From contig NZ_JBASAD010000024.1 of assembly GCF_049650445.1 (NCBI RefSeq), positions 1-64,000 on the forward strand: DNA of 64,000 nucleotides. Reading direction: 5' to 3'. This document shows, one piece after another, positions 33,786 through 41,753 of this stretch. The notes beneath the pieces were generated by a model that was given only the letters and a program-made list of their open reading frames with translations, made no database searches and was not told the origin of the DNA. How positions within the stretch are numbered: the first letter of the stretch is position 1; every line of letters begins with the position of its first letter. The position numbers and the translations under genes are program-made. Origin of the DNA: Castellaniella sp049650445. Its GTDB lineage: Bacteria > Pseudomonadota > Gammaproteobacteria > Burkholderiales > Burkholderiaceae_B.

Positions 33786-36700
33786 ATGTACAGTCCCATC
33801 GGACGGACACGGGCACGGTCCCGCCCACCGCCGATCCAGTCTGGTCGCCGCTGACCGAGGCCCAGGAAGGCCTGTGGTACGCCCAGCGCCTGGACCCGGG
33901 CAATCCGATCTTCAATCCGGCGCATTGCACCACCCTGCGCGGCGCGCTGGACGTGCCGCGCTTCGAACAGGCCGTGAATCAGGCGCTGGCCGAGGCCGAA
34001 TCCCTGGCCCTGCGTTTCGAGGACCGCCCCGCAGGCCCGGTGCAACGCATCGACCCCACGCGCGCGCCGCGCCTGGAGATCCGCGACCTGCGCCATCTGC
34101 CGGAAGCGCAGGCACACGCACACGACTGGATACAGGACGACCTGCGGCGCCCCGTGGTTCCCATGCGCGATCCCCTGTCGCGCCAGATCCTGTTCCGCTG
34201 CGGCCCGGCCCTGGCGCTGTGGTACCAGCGCGTACACCACCTGGCGGCCGACGGCTACGCCATGGCCTTGATCGAAGGCCGCGCCATCCGCCTGTACCGG
34301 GCGCTGGGCGAAAACACCGCCGACCGGGAACCGCCGCTGGCGCCGCTGGCGCCGGTCTGGGAAGAAGACCGCGCCTGGCGCGCCGATCCGAAGCGGGAAC
34401 AGGCCCGCGCATTCTGGCGGACGCAATGCGCGGACCACGTACCCGCCGCCAGCCTGGCCGCCGGATCGGCGCTGAGCGCCCACGACTGTCTGCGCCTGGA
34501 ACTCGATGCCCCCCTCGCGCTGATCGAGTCGCTGCAGGCTCTTGAAACCGCCACCGAGGTCGGCTGGCCCGACATCCTCACCACCCTGGGGGCCGCCTAC
34601 GTGGCCCGCCACCTGGGACCGTCCGCCTGCGTGACGGGCGTGCCCGCCATGGGCCGCCTGGGCAGCAAAAGCGCCCGCGCCGTGGCGACCGTGATGAACG
34701 TGCTGCCCTGGGCCTGGACCCCGGACGAGGACGCCCCGCTGGCCGACACGCTGCGGGACGCCGCCCGTTCGCTGCGCGGCCTGCGGCGCCACAGCCGCTA
34801 CCGCGCCGAGCACCTGCGCCGCGACCTGACGCTGCCGGGCGGCCTGCCGCGCCTGCACGGCCCGATCCTGAACGTCCTGCCCTTCGACGCCCCCTACGCG
34901 GCCGCCGGCCTGGATGCCGCACAGGCCGTGCTGTGCACCGGCCCGGTCGAGGACTTGACGATCAGTTTCCGGGCGGCGCCCGACGGCAGCGGCCTGCGTC
35001 TCGAAATCGAGGCCAACCCCGCGCTGTATCCCTCGGCGCAGGCCCAGGCCCATCTGCGGCGCCTGGCGGCTTTCCTGGCCGCCGCTCTGGCCGCCCCCCG
35101 GCTGGCCGATGTGCCCACGCTGACGGCGGATGAGCACGAGCGCTGGGTGCTGGCCCCAAACCGCACCGAACACCCCGTGCCCGACGGCACGCTCTGGTCG
35201 CGCATCCAGGACCGACTGCGCGCCGCACCCGGTCACGTCGGTCTGGAAGACGAAACGGGCACCTGGACCTATGCCGAGATCGACGCCTGGACGGCACGCG
35301 CTGCCGGTCGTCTGCGTACTCTGGGCGCAGGCCCCGGCGGCGTGGCGGCCGTGGCCCTGCCGCGTTCGGCACGGCGCGTGCTGTGCCTGCTGGCGATCCT
35401 GCGCAGCGGCGCGGCCTACCTGCCCCTGGACCCGCGCCAGCCGGCCGCGCGCCTGCGCGGCATCCTGGCCGACGCGCGCGCCTGCGTCCTGATCGGCTCT
35501 GCCGAACTGTGCGATGGCCTGGACACCCGGTCGCTGTCGGCGGACACGCTGGGAAACCAGGACGAGGCTCGTCCCGGCACCGCGCACGCGGTTGCCCACG
35601 AGCTCCCCGACACACCGGCGGCCGGCCCCGAGGACCCGGCCTACGTGATCTATACCTCCGGTTCCACCGGCACGCCCAAGGGCGTGATCGTGTCCCACGC
35701 GGCCATCGTCAACCGGCTGGAATGGATGCGCGCGCACTACGCCATCGGGCTGCAGGATCGCATTCTGCAAAAGACCCCGGCGACCTTCGACGTGTCCGTC
35801 TGGGAACTGTTCCTGCCCTTCCTGAGCGGCGCCCGTCTGGTGGTCGCCCCGCCCGACGCCCACCGCGATCCGGCCTGGCTGTGCCGCCTGATGCGCGAGC
35901 ACCGCATCACCGTGCTGCACTTCGTGCCGTCCATGCTGGCCGCCGTGCTGGACGAGCCCGCCGCGCACGGCCTGGCGGCCCGCCTGGTGTTCTGCAGCGG
36001 CGAAGCGCTGCCCGCCGCCCTGCGCGACCGCTTTCACCGCATGATCCGGGCGGAACTGCACAATCTGTACGGCCCGACCGAGGCCGCCGTGGACGTATCG
36101 TACTGGCCGGCCACGGCGGACGACGACAGCCGGCCGGTACCCATCGGCCTGCCGGTCTGGAATACCCGGCTGCACGTGCTGGACCCGCATCTGCGGCCCG
36201 TGCCGCCCGGCACGCCCGGCCAGCTCTATCTGGGCGGCCGCCAACTGGCGACCGGCTACCTGGGCCGGCCCGACCTGACCGCCGAACGCTTCATCGCGGC
36301 CCCGCCCGGCCTGCCGGACGACCGCCTGTACGCCACCGGCGACCTGGCTACGCTGCGCGAAGACTGCGCCGTGGTCTACCTGGGTCGCCTGGATCATCAG
36401 GTCAAATTGCGCGGCCAGCGCATCGAACTGGGCGAGATCGAGGCCGTGCTGACCGCCCATCCGGACGTCGTCCAGGCGGCCGTCCTGGCCCGCGAGGACC
36501 AGCCCGGCCAGCCGCTGCTGGCGGCCTACGTGGTGACCGAGTCCGGGCGCATCCCCGACTGCCGCGCCCTGGCCGCCCATATCGCCGACCATCTGCCGGA
36601 CTACATGGTGCCCTCTGCCTGGGTGCCGCTGGCGGCGCTGCCGGTCACGGCCAACGGCAAGCTCGACCGCAAGGCGCTGCCCGCCCCTGAACGGTCCGCA

Positions 36701-37825
36701 CACACCGCATCCCGCCCCCCGCGCACGGGTGTGGAGCACCGTGTGGCCGAGGCCTTCCGCACCGTGCTGAATCTGCCGGATCTGCCGGGTGCGGACGACG
36801 ATTTCTTCGCTCTGGGCGGACATTCGCTGCTGGCGGCGCGCCTGGCCCTGGCGCTGCGCGACGGCTACGATCTGTCGCTGGGCACGGTCTTCCAGTACCC
36901 CACGGTGGCACGCCTGGCCGCCCACCTGGAGGACGCGTCCGGACGCGCCTCCGGGGCCGCACAGGCCGGCTTCGGTCCCATCGTGACCCTGCGCGAGGCC
37001 GCCGGCCGTCCAGCGCTGTTCTGCATCCACCCGGCCGGCGGCCTGTCCTGGTGCTACGGCATCCTGGCCCGCGCCCTGCCCACGCCGCGCACGGTCCACG
37101 GCCTGCAGGCAGCCGCCCTGGCCCTGGACGGCCAGCCGCCTGCCGACAGCCTGGACGCGCTGGTGCAGGCCTACACCGACCAGGTGCTGTCGCTGCAGGC
37201 CGAAGGCCCGTATCACGTGGCCGGCTGGTCCGTGGGCGGCATCCTGGCGCAGGCCATGGCCGCCGAGCTGCAGGCGCGCGGCCGGACCGTGGGCGTCGTC
37301 GCCCTGCTCGACGCCTATCCCTGCGAGGCCTGGCGGGACCGTCCGGCGCCCGCTCCCGAGGACCTGTACAAGGCGCTGCTGCACATCGCCGGCGCCGACC
37401 CGGACGCCCTGCCGCCGGAGCGCCTGAGCCGCAGCGGTGTCATCGAATTCCTGCGCGCCCAGGGCCACCCGCTGGGCGAACTGTCCGACGCGCGGCTGGA
37501 CGCGGTCTTCGAGACCGTCGGCCACACCAACCGCCTGGTGCGCGGTCACCGGCACGCACGCTACGACGGTCCGGCACTGCACTTCCAGGCCGCCCTGGAT
37601 CACACGGATTCGGGCCTGGACCCCGATCTGTGGCAGCCGCACGTCGGCACGCTGACCCGCCACGGGGTGGACAGCACCCACGCCGGCCTGCCGGGCGCCG
37701 CTGCGGCGGCCCGGATCGCTCCCATCCTGGACGCCAGTCTGCGCATGGCCGACCGGAAAACACCGATCGCCGCCCCCATTGAATCGCATTTCCCCCCCAT
37801 TCGATCGCACGAGGAACCCGCATGA
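33782..37825 (+). CDS. entF: Serine-activating NRPS with domains C-A-T-TE, EntF type
   Basis: Single-module synthetase of 1347 residues. The condensation domain (about 15-440) has the active site VHHLAADGYAM at 152-158. The adenylation domain (about 460-970) has YTSGSTGTPKG near 625. Residues read at the specificity positions (FDVSVWE, LHFVPSML, LVFCSGEAL, LHNLYGPTEAAVDV and the terminal Lys) give DVWHFSLVDK, identical to the EntF serine code. The thiolation serine is S1015 in LGGHSLLAARL. The thioesterase has S1150 in VAGWSVGGILA and H1300 as a candidate base. It should join DHB to serine and cyclise a trimer. No MbtH-like partner gene was found nearby. Confidence 0.94.
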   Translation: MNVQSHRTDTGTVPPTADPVWSPLTEAQEGLWYAQRLDPGNPIFNPAHCTTLRGALDVPRFEQAVNQALAEAESLALRFEDRPAGPVQRIDPTRAPRLEIRDLRHLPEAQAHAHDWIQDDLRRPVVPMRDPLSRQILFRCGPALALWYQRVHHLAADGYAMALIEGRAIRLYRALGENTADREPPLAPLAPVWEEDRAWRADPKREQARAFWRTQCADHVPAASLAAGSALSAHDCLRLELDAPLALIESLQALETATEVGWPDILTTLGAAYVARHLGPSACVTGVPAMGRLGSKSARAVATVMNVLPWAWTPDEDAPLADTLRDAARSLRGLRRHSRYRAEHLRRDLTLPGGLPRLHGPILNVLPFDAPYAAAGLDAAQAVLCTGPVEDLTISFRAAPDGSGLRLEIEANPALYPSAQAQAHLRRLAAFLAAALAAPRLADVPTLTADEHERWVLAPNRTEHPVPDGTLWSRIQDRLRAAPGHVGLEDETGTWTYAEIDAWTARAAGRLRTLGAGPGGVAAVALPRSARRVLCLLAILRSGAAYLPLDPRQPAARLRGILADARACVLIGSAELCDGLDTRSLSADTLGNQDEARPGTAHAVAHELPDTPAAGPEDPAYVIYTSGSTGTPKGVIVSHAAIVNRLEWMRAHYAIGLQDRILQKTPATFDVSVWELFLPFLSGARLVVAPPDAHRDPAWLCRLMREHRITVLHFVPSMLAAVLDEPAAHGLAARLVFCSGEALPAALRDRFHRMIRAELHNLYGPTEAAVDVSYWPATADDDSRPVPIGLPVWNTRLHVLDPHLRPVPPGTPGQLYLGGRQLATGYLGRPDLTAERFIAAPPGLPDDRLYATGDLATLREDCAVVYLGRLDHQVKLRGQRIELGEIEAVLTAHPDVVQAAVLAREDQPGQPLLAAYVVTESGRIPDCRALAAHIADHLPDYMVPSAWVPLAALPVTANGKLDRKALPAPERSAHTASRPPRTGVEHRVAEAFRTVLNLPDLPGADDDFFALGGHSLLAARLALALRDGYDLSLGTVFQYPTVARLAAHLEDASGRASGAAQAGFGPIVTLREAAGRPALFCIHPAGGLSWCYGILARALPTPRTVHGLQAAALALDGQPPADSLDALVQAYTDQVLSLQAEGPYHVAGWSVGGILAQAMAAELQARGRTVGVVALLDAYPCEAWRDRPAPAPEDLYKALLHIAGADPDALPPERLSRSGVIEFLRAQGHPLGELSDARLDAVFETVGHTNRLVRGHRHARYDGPALHFQAALDHTDSGLDPDLWQPHVGTLTRHGVDSTHAGLPGAAAAARIAPILDASLRMADRKTPIAAPIESHFPPIRSHEEPA

Positions 37826-38949
37826 ACACAGACATGATTGCCCATTCGACGCTGCGGCGCGGCGCCCGCATCCTGCTGGCCGGCGCCACCCTGGCCCTGG
37901 CCGCCGGCTGCGCCGCCCCCCCTCCGTCCGCACCCGCCGCCTCGGCGGCGAACCCGCCGGCCAGCGCCCCGGCCTGGTCCGTCACCGCGCAGGCCATCGA
38001 CATGCCGCCAGGCATCTACCAAGGCGCCTACAGCGCACGCGCCCAGCGCCTGTATATCACCTCTGCCATCGGCCGCCCGCCGGTCAAGGAATCGCGCCTG
38101 CTGGCCTTCGATCCGACCAGCCTGCGCGTCGTCGCGTCCGCCACACCGCCCCTGCAGGCCAGCCGTGCGGACGGCCAGGTGCAAGCCGTCTACGGCCTGA
38201 CCGCGGAGGACGACCGCAACCAGATCTGGACCACGAACACCCGCAGCGGCTCCGTCGCGGTCTACCGGCAATCGGACCTGTCCCTGATCAAGCAGTTCCC
38301 CGATGACGCGACGCCCCATGCGCGCGACGTGCTGGTCGACGCCGCGCGCCACCGCGCCTATGTCTCCTCGCCCGCCGCCAACGTCATCCACGTGTTCGAC
38401 AGCGCCACGCTGCAGCCGCTGCCCGGCATCACGCTGACCGGCGCCGGCGAAGCGCCCAAGCCCATGAGCCTGGCGCTGGATGCCGATCATCAGCGCCTGT
38501 ACGCCGTCAGCCTGAACACCGCCGAAGTCTTCGCCATCGACACGGCCACGGGCCGCCAGGCCGCCCGCTACCCCGTGCCCGGCGCCCAGGGCGCTTCCGG
38601 CATCGCCATCGACAGCCAGACGCAGCGGATCTACGTGGCGGCCCAGAAATCCGGCGACCTGACCGTGCTGGATGCCCGCGACGGCCGGGTCCTGCACCAC
38701 CAGGCGACCGGGGCCGGCGCCCTGAACGTCGCCTTCGACCCGGTCCACCGCCTGGCCTACGTCGCCAATCGCGGCGCAGGCACCGTCACCGTCATGGACG
38801 AGCACGGTGCGATCCAGGCCCAGGTGGACACCGGTTCCGCCCCGAACCACATCGCGCTGGATGCACAGGGCACCGCCTGGGTCACGGTAAAACAGGGCAA
38901 GAACGATCCGCGCGGTGACCGCCTGGTACGCATCGAGGCGCACCGCTGA
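37822..38949 (+). CDS. YncE-like beta-propeller lipoprotein (copy 2) inside the siderophore operon
   Basis: Predicted lipoprotein of 375 residues with lipobox ALAAGC (Cys30) and an Ala/Pro/Ser-rich linker to about residue 52. Propeller blades follow: YSARAQRLYITSAIGRPPV, DAARHRAYVSSPAANVIHVF, DADHQRLYAVSLNTAEVFAI, DSQTQRIYVAAQKSGDLTVL and VHRLAYVANRGAGTVTVMDE. It overlaps the entF stop by ATGA and is 2 bases before entC, so it is embedded in the biosynthetic operon, translated with enzymes although it is probably anchored in the periplasm. It is a paralogue of the lipoprotein at 19928-21067 (shared architecture, limited visible identity). Its role in siderophore maturation, export or uptake is unknown. 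Confidence 0.85.
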   Translation: MNTDMIAHSTLRRGARILLAGATLALAAGCAAPPPSAPAASAANPPASAPAWSVTAQAIDMPPGIYQGAYSARAQRLYITSAIGRPPVKESRLLAFDPTSLRVVASATPPLQASRADGQVQAVYGLTAEDDRNQIWTTNTRSGSVAVYRQSDLSLIKQFPDDATPHARDVLVDAARHRAYVSSPAANVIHVFDSATLQPLPGITLTGAGEAPKPMSLALDADHQRLYAVSLNTAEVFAIDTATGRQAARYPVPGAQGASGIAIDSQTQRIYVAAQKSGDLTVLDARDGRVLHHQATGAGALNVAFDPVHRLAYVANRGAGTVTVMDEHGAIQAQVDTGSAPNHIALDAQGTAWVTVKQGKNDPRGDRLVRIEAHR

Positions 38950-38951
38950 TC

Positions 38952-40178
38952 ATGGACATGCCCGTCCGCACATCCACCGCATCAGACACTGGCGCCCTGG
39001 CCGGTTTCCAGCCGGGCGACAGCCTGTTCACCGCCCAGGGCCAGGGATTCCACGGCCAGGGCTGCCTGCTGCAGGCCACGCCCCGCGAAGACGTGGGCGC
39101 CTGCGCCGCGCGCCTGCTCGCCCAGGCGGCTGAACTGCGCGCAGAAGCGGACGCGACGAACACGGATACGTCCACGCCAGGCGGGCCCCGCCCGTCCGGT
39201 GCGGATGGCGCGCGCCCGCTGCTGCTGGGCCTGCTGCCCTACGACCCAGCCGGCCCGGCACCCGCCCAACTGCGCGTGCCCCGGTCGCTGCGACGCATCC
39301 ACACGCCGTCCGGCCTGCCGCCCGCGCCCGGCACCGCCATCCTTCAGCGCCGGGAGTACCCCGACCAGACCGGATATGAACGCAGCGTATACGCGGCGCT
39401 TGAACGGCTGCACCGGAACGATGGCCTGCGCAAACTGGTGCTGTCACGCACCCTGGAACTGGAACTGGAGCGCCCTCTGGACCTGCCCGAGGTCCTCGCG
39501 CGGCTCTGGCAGGCCAGCCCGCACGGCCACACCTACGCGCTGCCGGTCTGCGCACACAGCCAGGATTATTTCCTGGGCGCCAGCCCGGAACTGCTGGTGC
39601 GCCGGGAAGGCCGCCGGGTGCGGGTGCACCCCTTGGCCGGCACGGCCGCGCGTCACCCCGATGCGGCCGAGGATGCCCGCATCGCCCAGGCGCTGCTGGG
39701 CTCACCCAAGGACCGGCTGGAACACACCGTCGTGGTCGAAGCCATCGAGGCCGCGCTGCGGCCGCTGTGCCGCACGCTGGACATCCCCGCGCAACCCGGC
39801 CTGACCTCGACCGCCCGGCTCTGGCACCTGGGTACGCTGATCGAAGGCGAACTGTCCGATCCCGCCATCAGCGCCCTGGACCTGGCCATCACCCTGCACC
39901 CCACTCCCGCCGTCTGCGGCCTGCCCACGGCGGACGCCCGGCGCGCCATCGCGGCACTCGAACCCTTCGAGCGCGGCTACTTCGCCGGCGCCGTGGGCTG
40001 GTGCGACACGGCCGGCGACGGCGCCTGGGCGGTCGCCATCCGCTGCGCCCATGCCAGCGGCCGCCGGCTGACCCTGTCGGCGGGCGCGGGCATCGTACCC
40101 GGTTCAGTCCCGACACTCGAATACCAGGAAACCGGCAACAAGCTGCGCACCGTCCTGGACGCGCTGGGGCTCGCCTGA
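38952..40178 (+). CDS. entC: Isochorismate synthase
   Basis: Converts chorismate to isochorismate, the first committed step to 2,3-DHB. The 408-residue protein has the chorismate-binding fold with KLVLSRTLELELERPLD, LGASPELLVRREGRRVRVHP and LAGTAARHPDAAEDARIAQ. Further on come HTVVVEAIEAALRPLC, ITLHPTPAVCGLPTADARRA and FERGYFAGAVGWCD with Mg-binding acidic residues. The start MDMPVRTSTASD lies 2 bases after the lipoprotein stop. The EntC/DhbC group is favoured over salicylate synthases by the neighbouring entB and entA. Confidence 0.92.
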   Translation: MDMPVRTSTASDTGALAGFQPGDSLFTAQGQGFHGQGCLLQATPREDVGACAARLLAQAAELRAEADATNTDTSTPGGPRPSGADGARPLLLGLLPYDPAGPAPAQLRVPRSLRRIHTPSGLPPAPGTAILQRREYPDQTGYERSVYAALERLHRNDGLRKLVLSRTLELELERPLDLPEVLARLWQASPHGHTYALPVCAHSQDYFLGASPELLVRREGRRVRVHPLAGTAARHPDAAEDARIAQALLGSPKDRLEHTVVVEAIEAALRPLCRTLDIPAQPGLTSTARLWHLGTLIEGELSDPAISALDLAITLHPTPAVCGLPTADARRAIAALEPFERGYFAGAVGWCDTAGDGAWAVAIRCAHASGRRLTLSAGAGIVPGSVPTLEYQETGNKLRTVLDALGLA

Positions 40179-40239
40179 GCCTCGAAGCCGTCCCCGGCGC
40201 CGCGACAGACCAGCCCGCACGCTCTTAAAAACCCGCACC

Positions 40240-40878
40240 ATGACCATCCCCTCTCTCCCGCCCTACGCCATGCCCCGCCAGTCCGTGCGCAACCGCGTGG
40301 ACTGGCGCCCCGACAGGCGCCGCGCCGCCCTGCTGATCCACGACATGCAGGACTATTTCCTGGGCAAATACGATGTGACGCAGGCGCCGATCCCCGACCT
40401 GATCGCCGCCATCGCCCGCCTGCGCGACCACTGCCGCGACCTGGGCATTCCCGTGTACTACACCGCCCAGCCCCCCGTGCAGCCCGACGCCGACCGGGCA
40501 CTGCTGAACGATTTCTGGGGACCCGGCCTGACCGCACCGGAACACCAGTCCGGCGCGCACCTCGTCGCGGCCCTGACGCCACACCCCGAAGACACCGTGC
40601 TGACCAAATGGCGCTACAGCGCCTTCCAGCGATCCGATCTGCGCGAACGGCTGCGCGCGCAAGGCCGCGACCAGTTGATCATCACCGGCGTCTACGCCCA
40701 CATCGGCTGCCTGGCCACCGCGCTGGAAGCCTTCATGCAGGACGTCCAGCCCTTCCTGGCCATCGACGCCTGCGCCGACTTCAGCCTGGAGGACCACCGG
40801 ATGGCCATCACCCACGTCGCCCGCCGCTGCGGCGTCAGCCTGACCCTGGACGAAATCTTAGGAAATCTCCGATCATGA
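40240..40878 (+). CDS. entB: Isochorismatase without carrier domain
   Basis: Hydrolyses isochorismate to 2,3-dihydro-2,3-dihydroxybenzoate and pyruvate. The 212-residue protein contains RAALLIHDMQDYFLGKYD with the catalytic Asp35, DTVLTKWRYSAFQRSDL with the conserved Lys, and LIITGVYAHIGCLATALEAF, where the G replaces the nucleophilic Cys of other isochorismatase-like hydrolases, as in EntB. The chain ends after GVSLTLDEILGNLRS with no ArCP extension, unlike the 285-residue E. coli EntB. The ArCP is encoded separately at 33543-33785. The stop overlaps the entA start by ATGA. Confidence 0.94.
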   Translation: MTIPSLPPYAMPRQSVRNRVDWRPDRRRAALLIHDMQDYFLGKYDVTQAPIPDLIAAIARLRDHCRDLGIPVYYTAQPPVQPDADRALLNDFWGPGLTAPEHQSGAHLVAALTPHPEDTVLTKWRYSAFQRSDLRERLRAQGRDQLIITGVYAHIGCLATALEAFMQDVQPFLAIDACADFSLEDHRMAITHVARRCGVSLTLDEILGNLRS

Positions 40879-41675
40879 ACGACTTCCACGACCGTCACAT
40901 CCTCGTCACCGGCGCCGCCAGCGGCATCGGCGCCGCCGTCGCCCGCCAGTTGCTCGCCCGGGGCGCCCGCGTCTGCGCCGTCGACCTCGACGAAACCGGC
41001 CTGCAGCGCCTGCACGCGCTCGCAGTGGACGCCGCTCAGGGCGGCGCGGACCTGTCCGACCGCCTGTGGACCGCCCCGCTGGACGTGCGCGACGCCGCGC
41101 AAGTCGAAGACACCCTCACCCGGGCCGAAGCCGCCCTCGGACCGCTCCACGGCCTGGCCAGCGTCGCCGGCGTCCTCGAAATGGGCGACGTCACCGACCT
41201 GGACGACGGCCAATGGGCGCACTGCTTCGACGTCAACGCCACCGGCGTCTTCCACCTCTGCCGCGCCGTCGCCCGCCGCCTGCGCGCACGCCGCGCCGGC
41301 GCCATCGTCACCGTCAGCTCCAACGCCGCCACCACCCCGCGCCCCGGCATGGCCGCCTACGCCGCCTCCAAAGCCGCCGCCACCCAGCTCACCCGCTGCC
41401 TGGGCCTGGAACTGGCCCCCCACCGCATCCGCGTCAACATCGTCTCTCCAGGCTCCACCGACACCGCCATGCAGCAGGCCATGTGGTCACAGGGCAGCTC
41501 ACGCGACACCGTCATCGCCGGCGACCCCGCCCGCTGGCGCCTGGGCATCCCCCTGGCCAAGATCGCCACCCCCGACGAAATCGCCCAGGCCGTCCTGTTC
41601 CTGCTCTCCGACCAGGCCAGCCACATCACCCTGCACGACCTGCGTGTCGATGGCGGGGCGACGCTGGATCAGTAA
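40875..41675 (+). CDS. entA: 2,3-dihydro-2,3-dihydroxybenzoate dehydrogenase
   Basis: Short-chain dehydrogenase of 266 residues that oxidises the EntB product with NAD to 2,3-dihydroxybenzoate. It shows the cofactor motif ILVTGAASGIGAAVARQL, SVAGVLEMGDVTDLD where NAG-type motifs sit, the catalytic Ser in IVTVSSNAATTPRPGMAAYA, then the Tyr-x-x-x-Lys in AAYAASKAAATQL, and the C-terminal LHDLRVDGGATL. It is the last gene of the operon, followed by a strong GC-rich hairpin. The substrate follows from position next to entB and entC. Confidence 0.93.
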   Translation: MNDFHDRHILVTGAASGIGAAVARQLLARGARVCAVDLDETGLQRLHALAVDAAQGGADLSDRLWTAPLDVRDAAQVEDTLTRAEAALGPLHGLASVAGVLEMGDVTDLDDGQWAHCFDVNATGVFHLCRAVARRLRARRAGAIVTVSSNAATTPRPGMAAYAASKAAATQLTRCLGLELAPHRIRVNIVSPGSTDTAMQQAMWSQGSSRDTVIAGDPARWRLGIPLAKIATPDEIAQAVLFLLSDQASHITLHDLRVDGGATLDQ

Positions 41676-41699
41676 GAGAAGCGTGAGCCGGTGTGGGGC

Positions 41700-41721
41700 G
41701 GCCCTCCGGCTCTGGAGGGCC
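41700..41721. terminator. Strong hairpin between entA and gltD
   Basis: GGCCCTCC-N6-GGAGGGCC forms a perfect 8-base stem between the convergent ends of entA and gltD. On the minus strand it comes after TTTTTTGTGTTCTAAA, which starts right at the gltD stop. On the plus strand only a short T-run follows about 17 bases later. It probably serves both transcripts. A related arrangement recurs after mlaC. Confidence 0.55.
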
Positions 41722-41753
41722 ACCCTGCGACGGCGGATTTAGAACACAAAAAA

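Noticed and set aside
33782..37825. NRPS making a novel peptide
   Set aside because: The single module carries the serine code and the EntF domain order, and all DHB genes are present; an enterobactin-type product is the simpler reading.
33143..37933. A 1596-codon open frame on the minus strand opposite entE, ArCP and entF
   Set aside because: It is antisense to genes with full domain architecture. GC-rich codon bias keeps the complementary frame open; the translation is low-complexity with no recognised domain.
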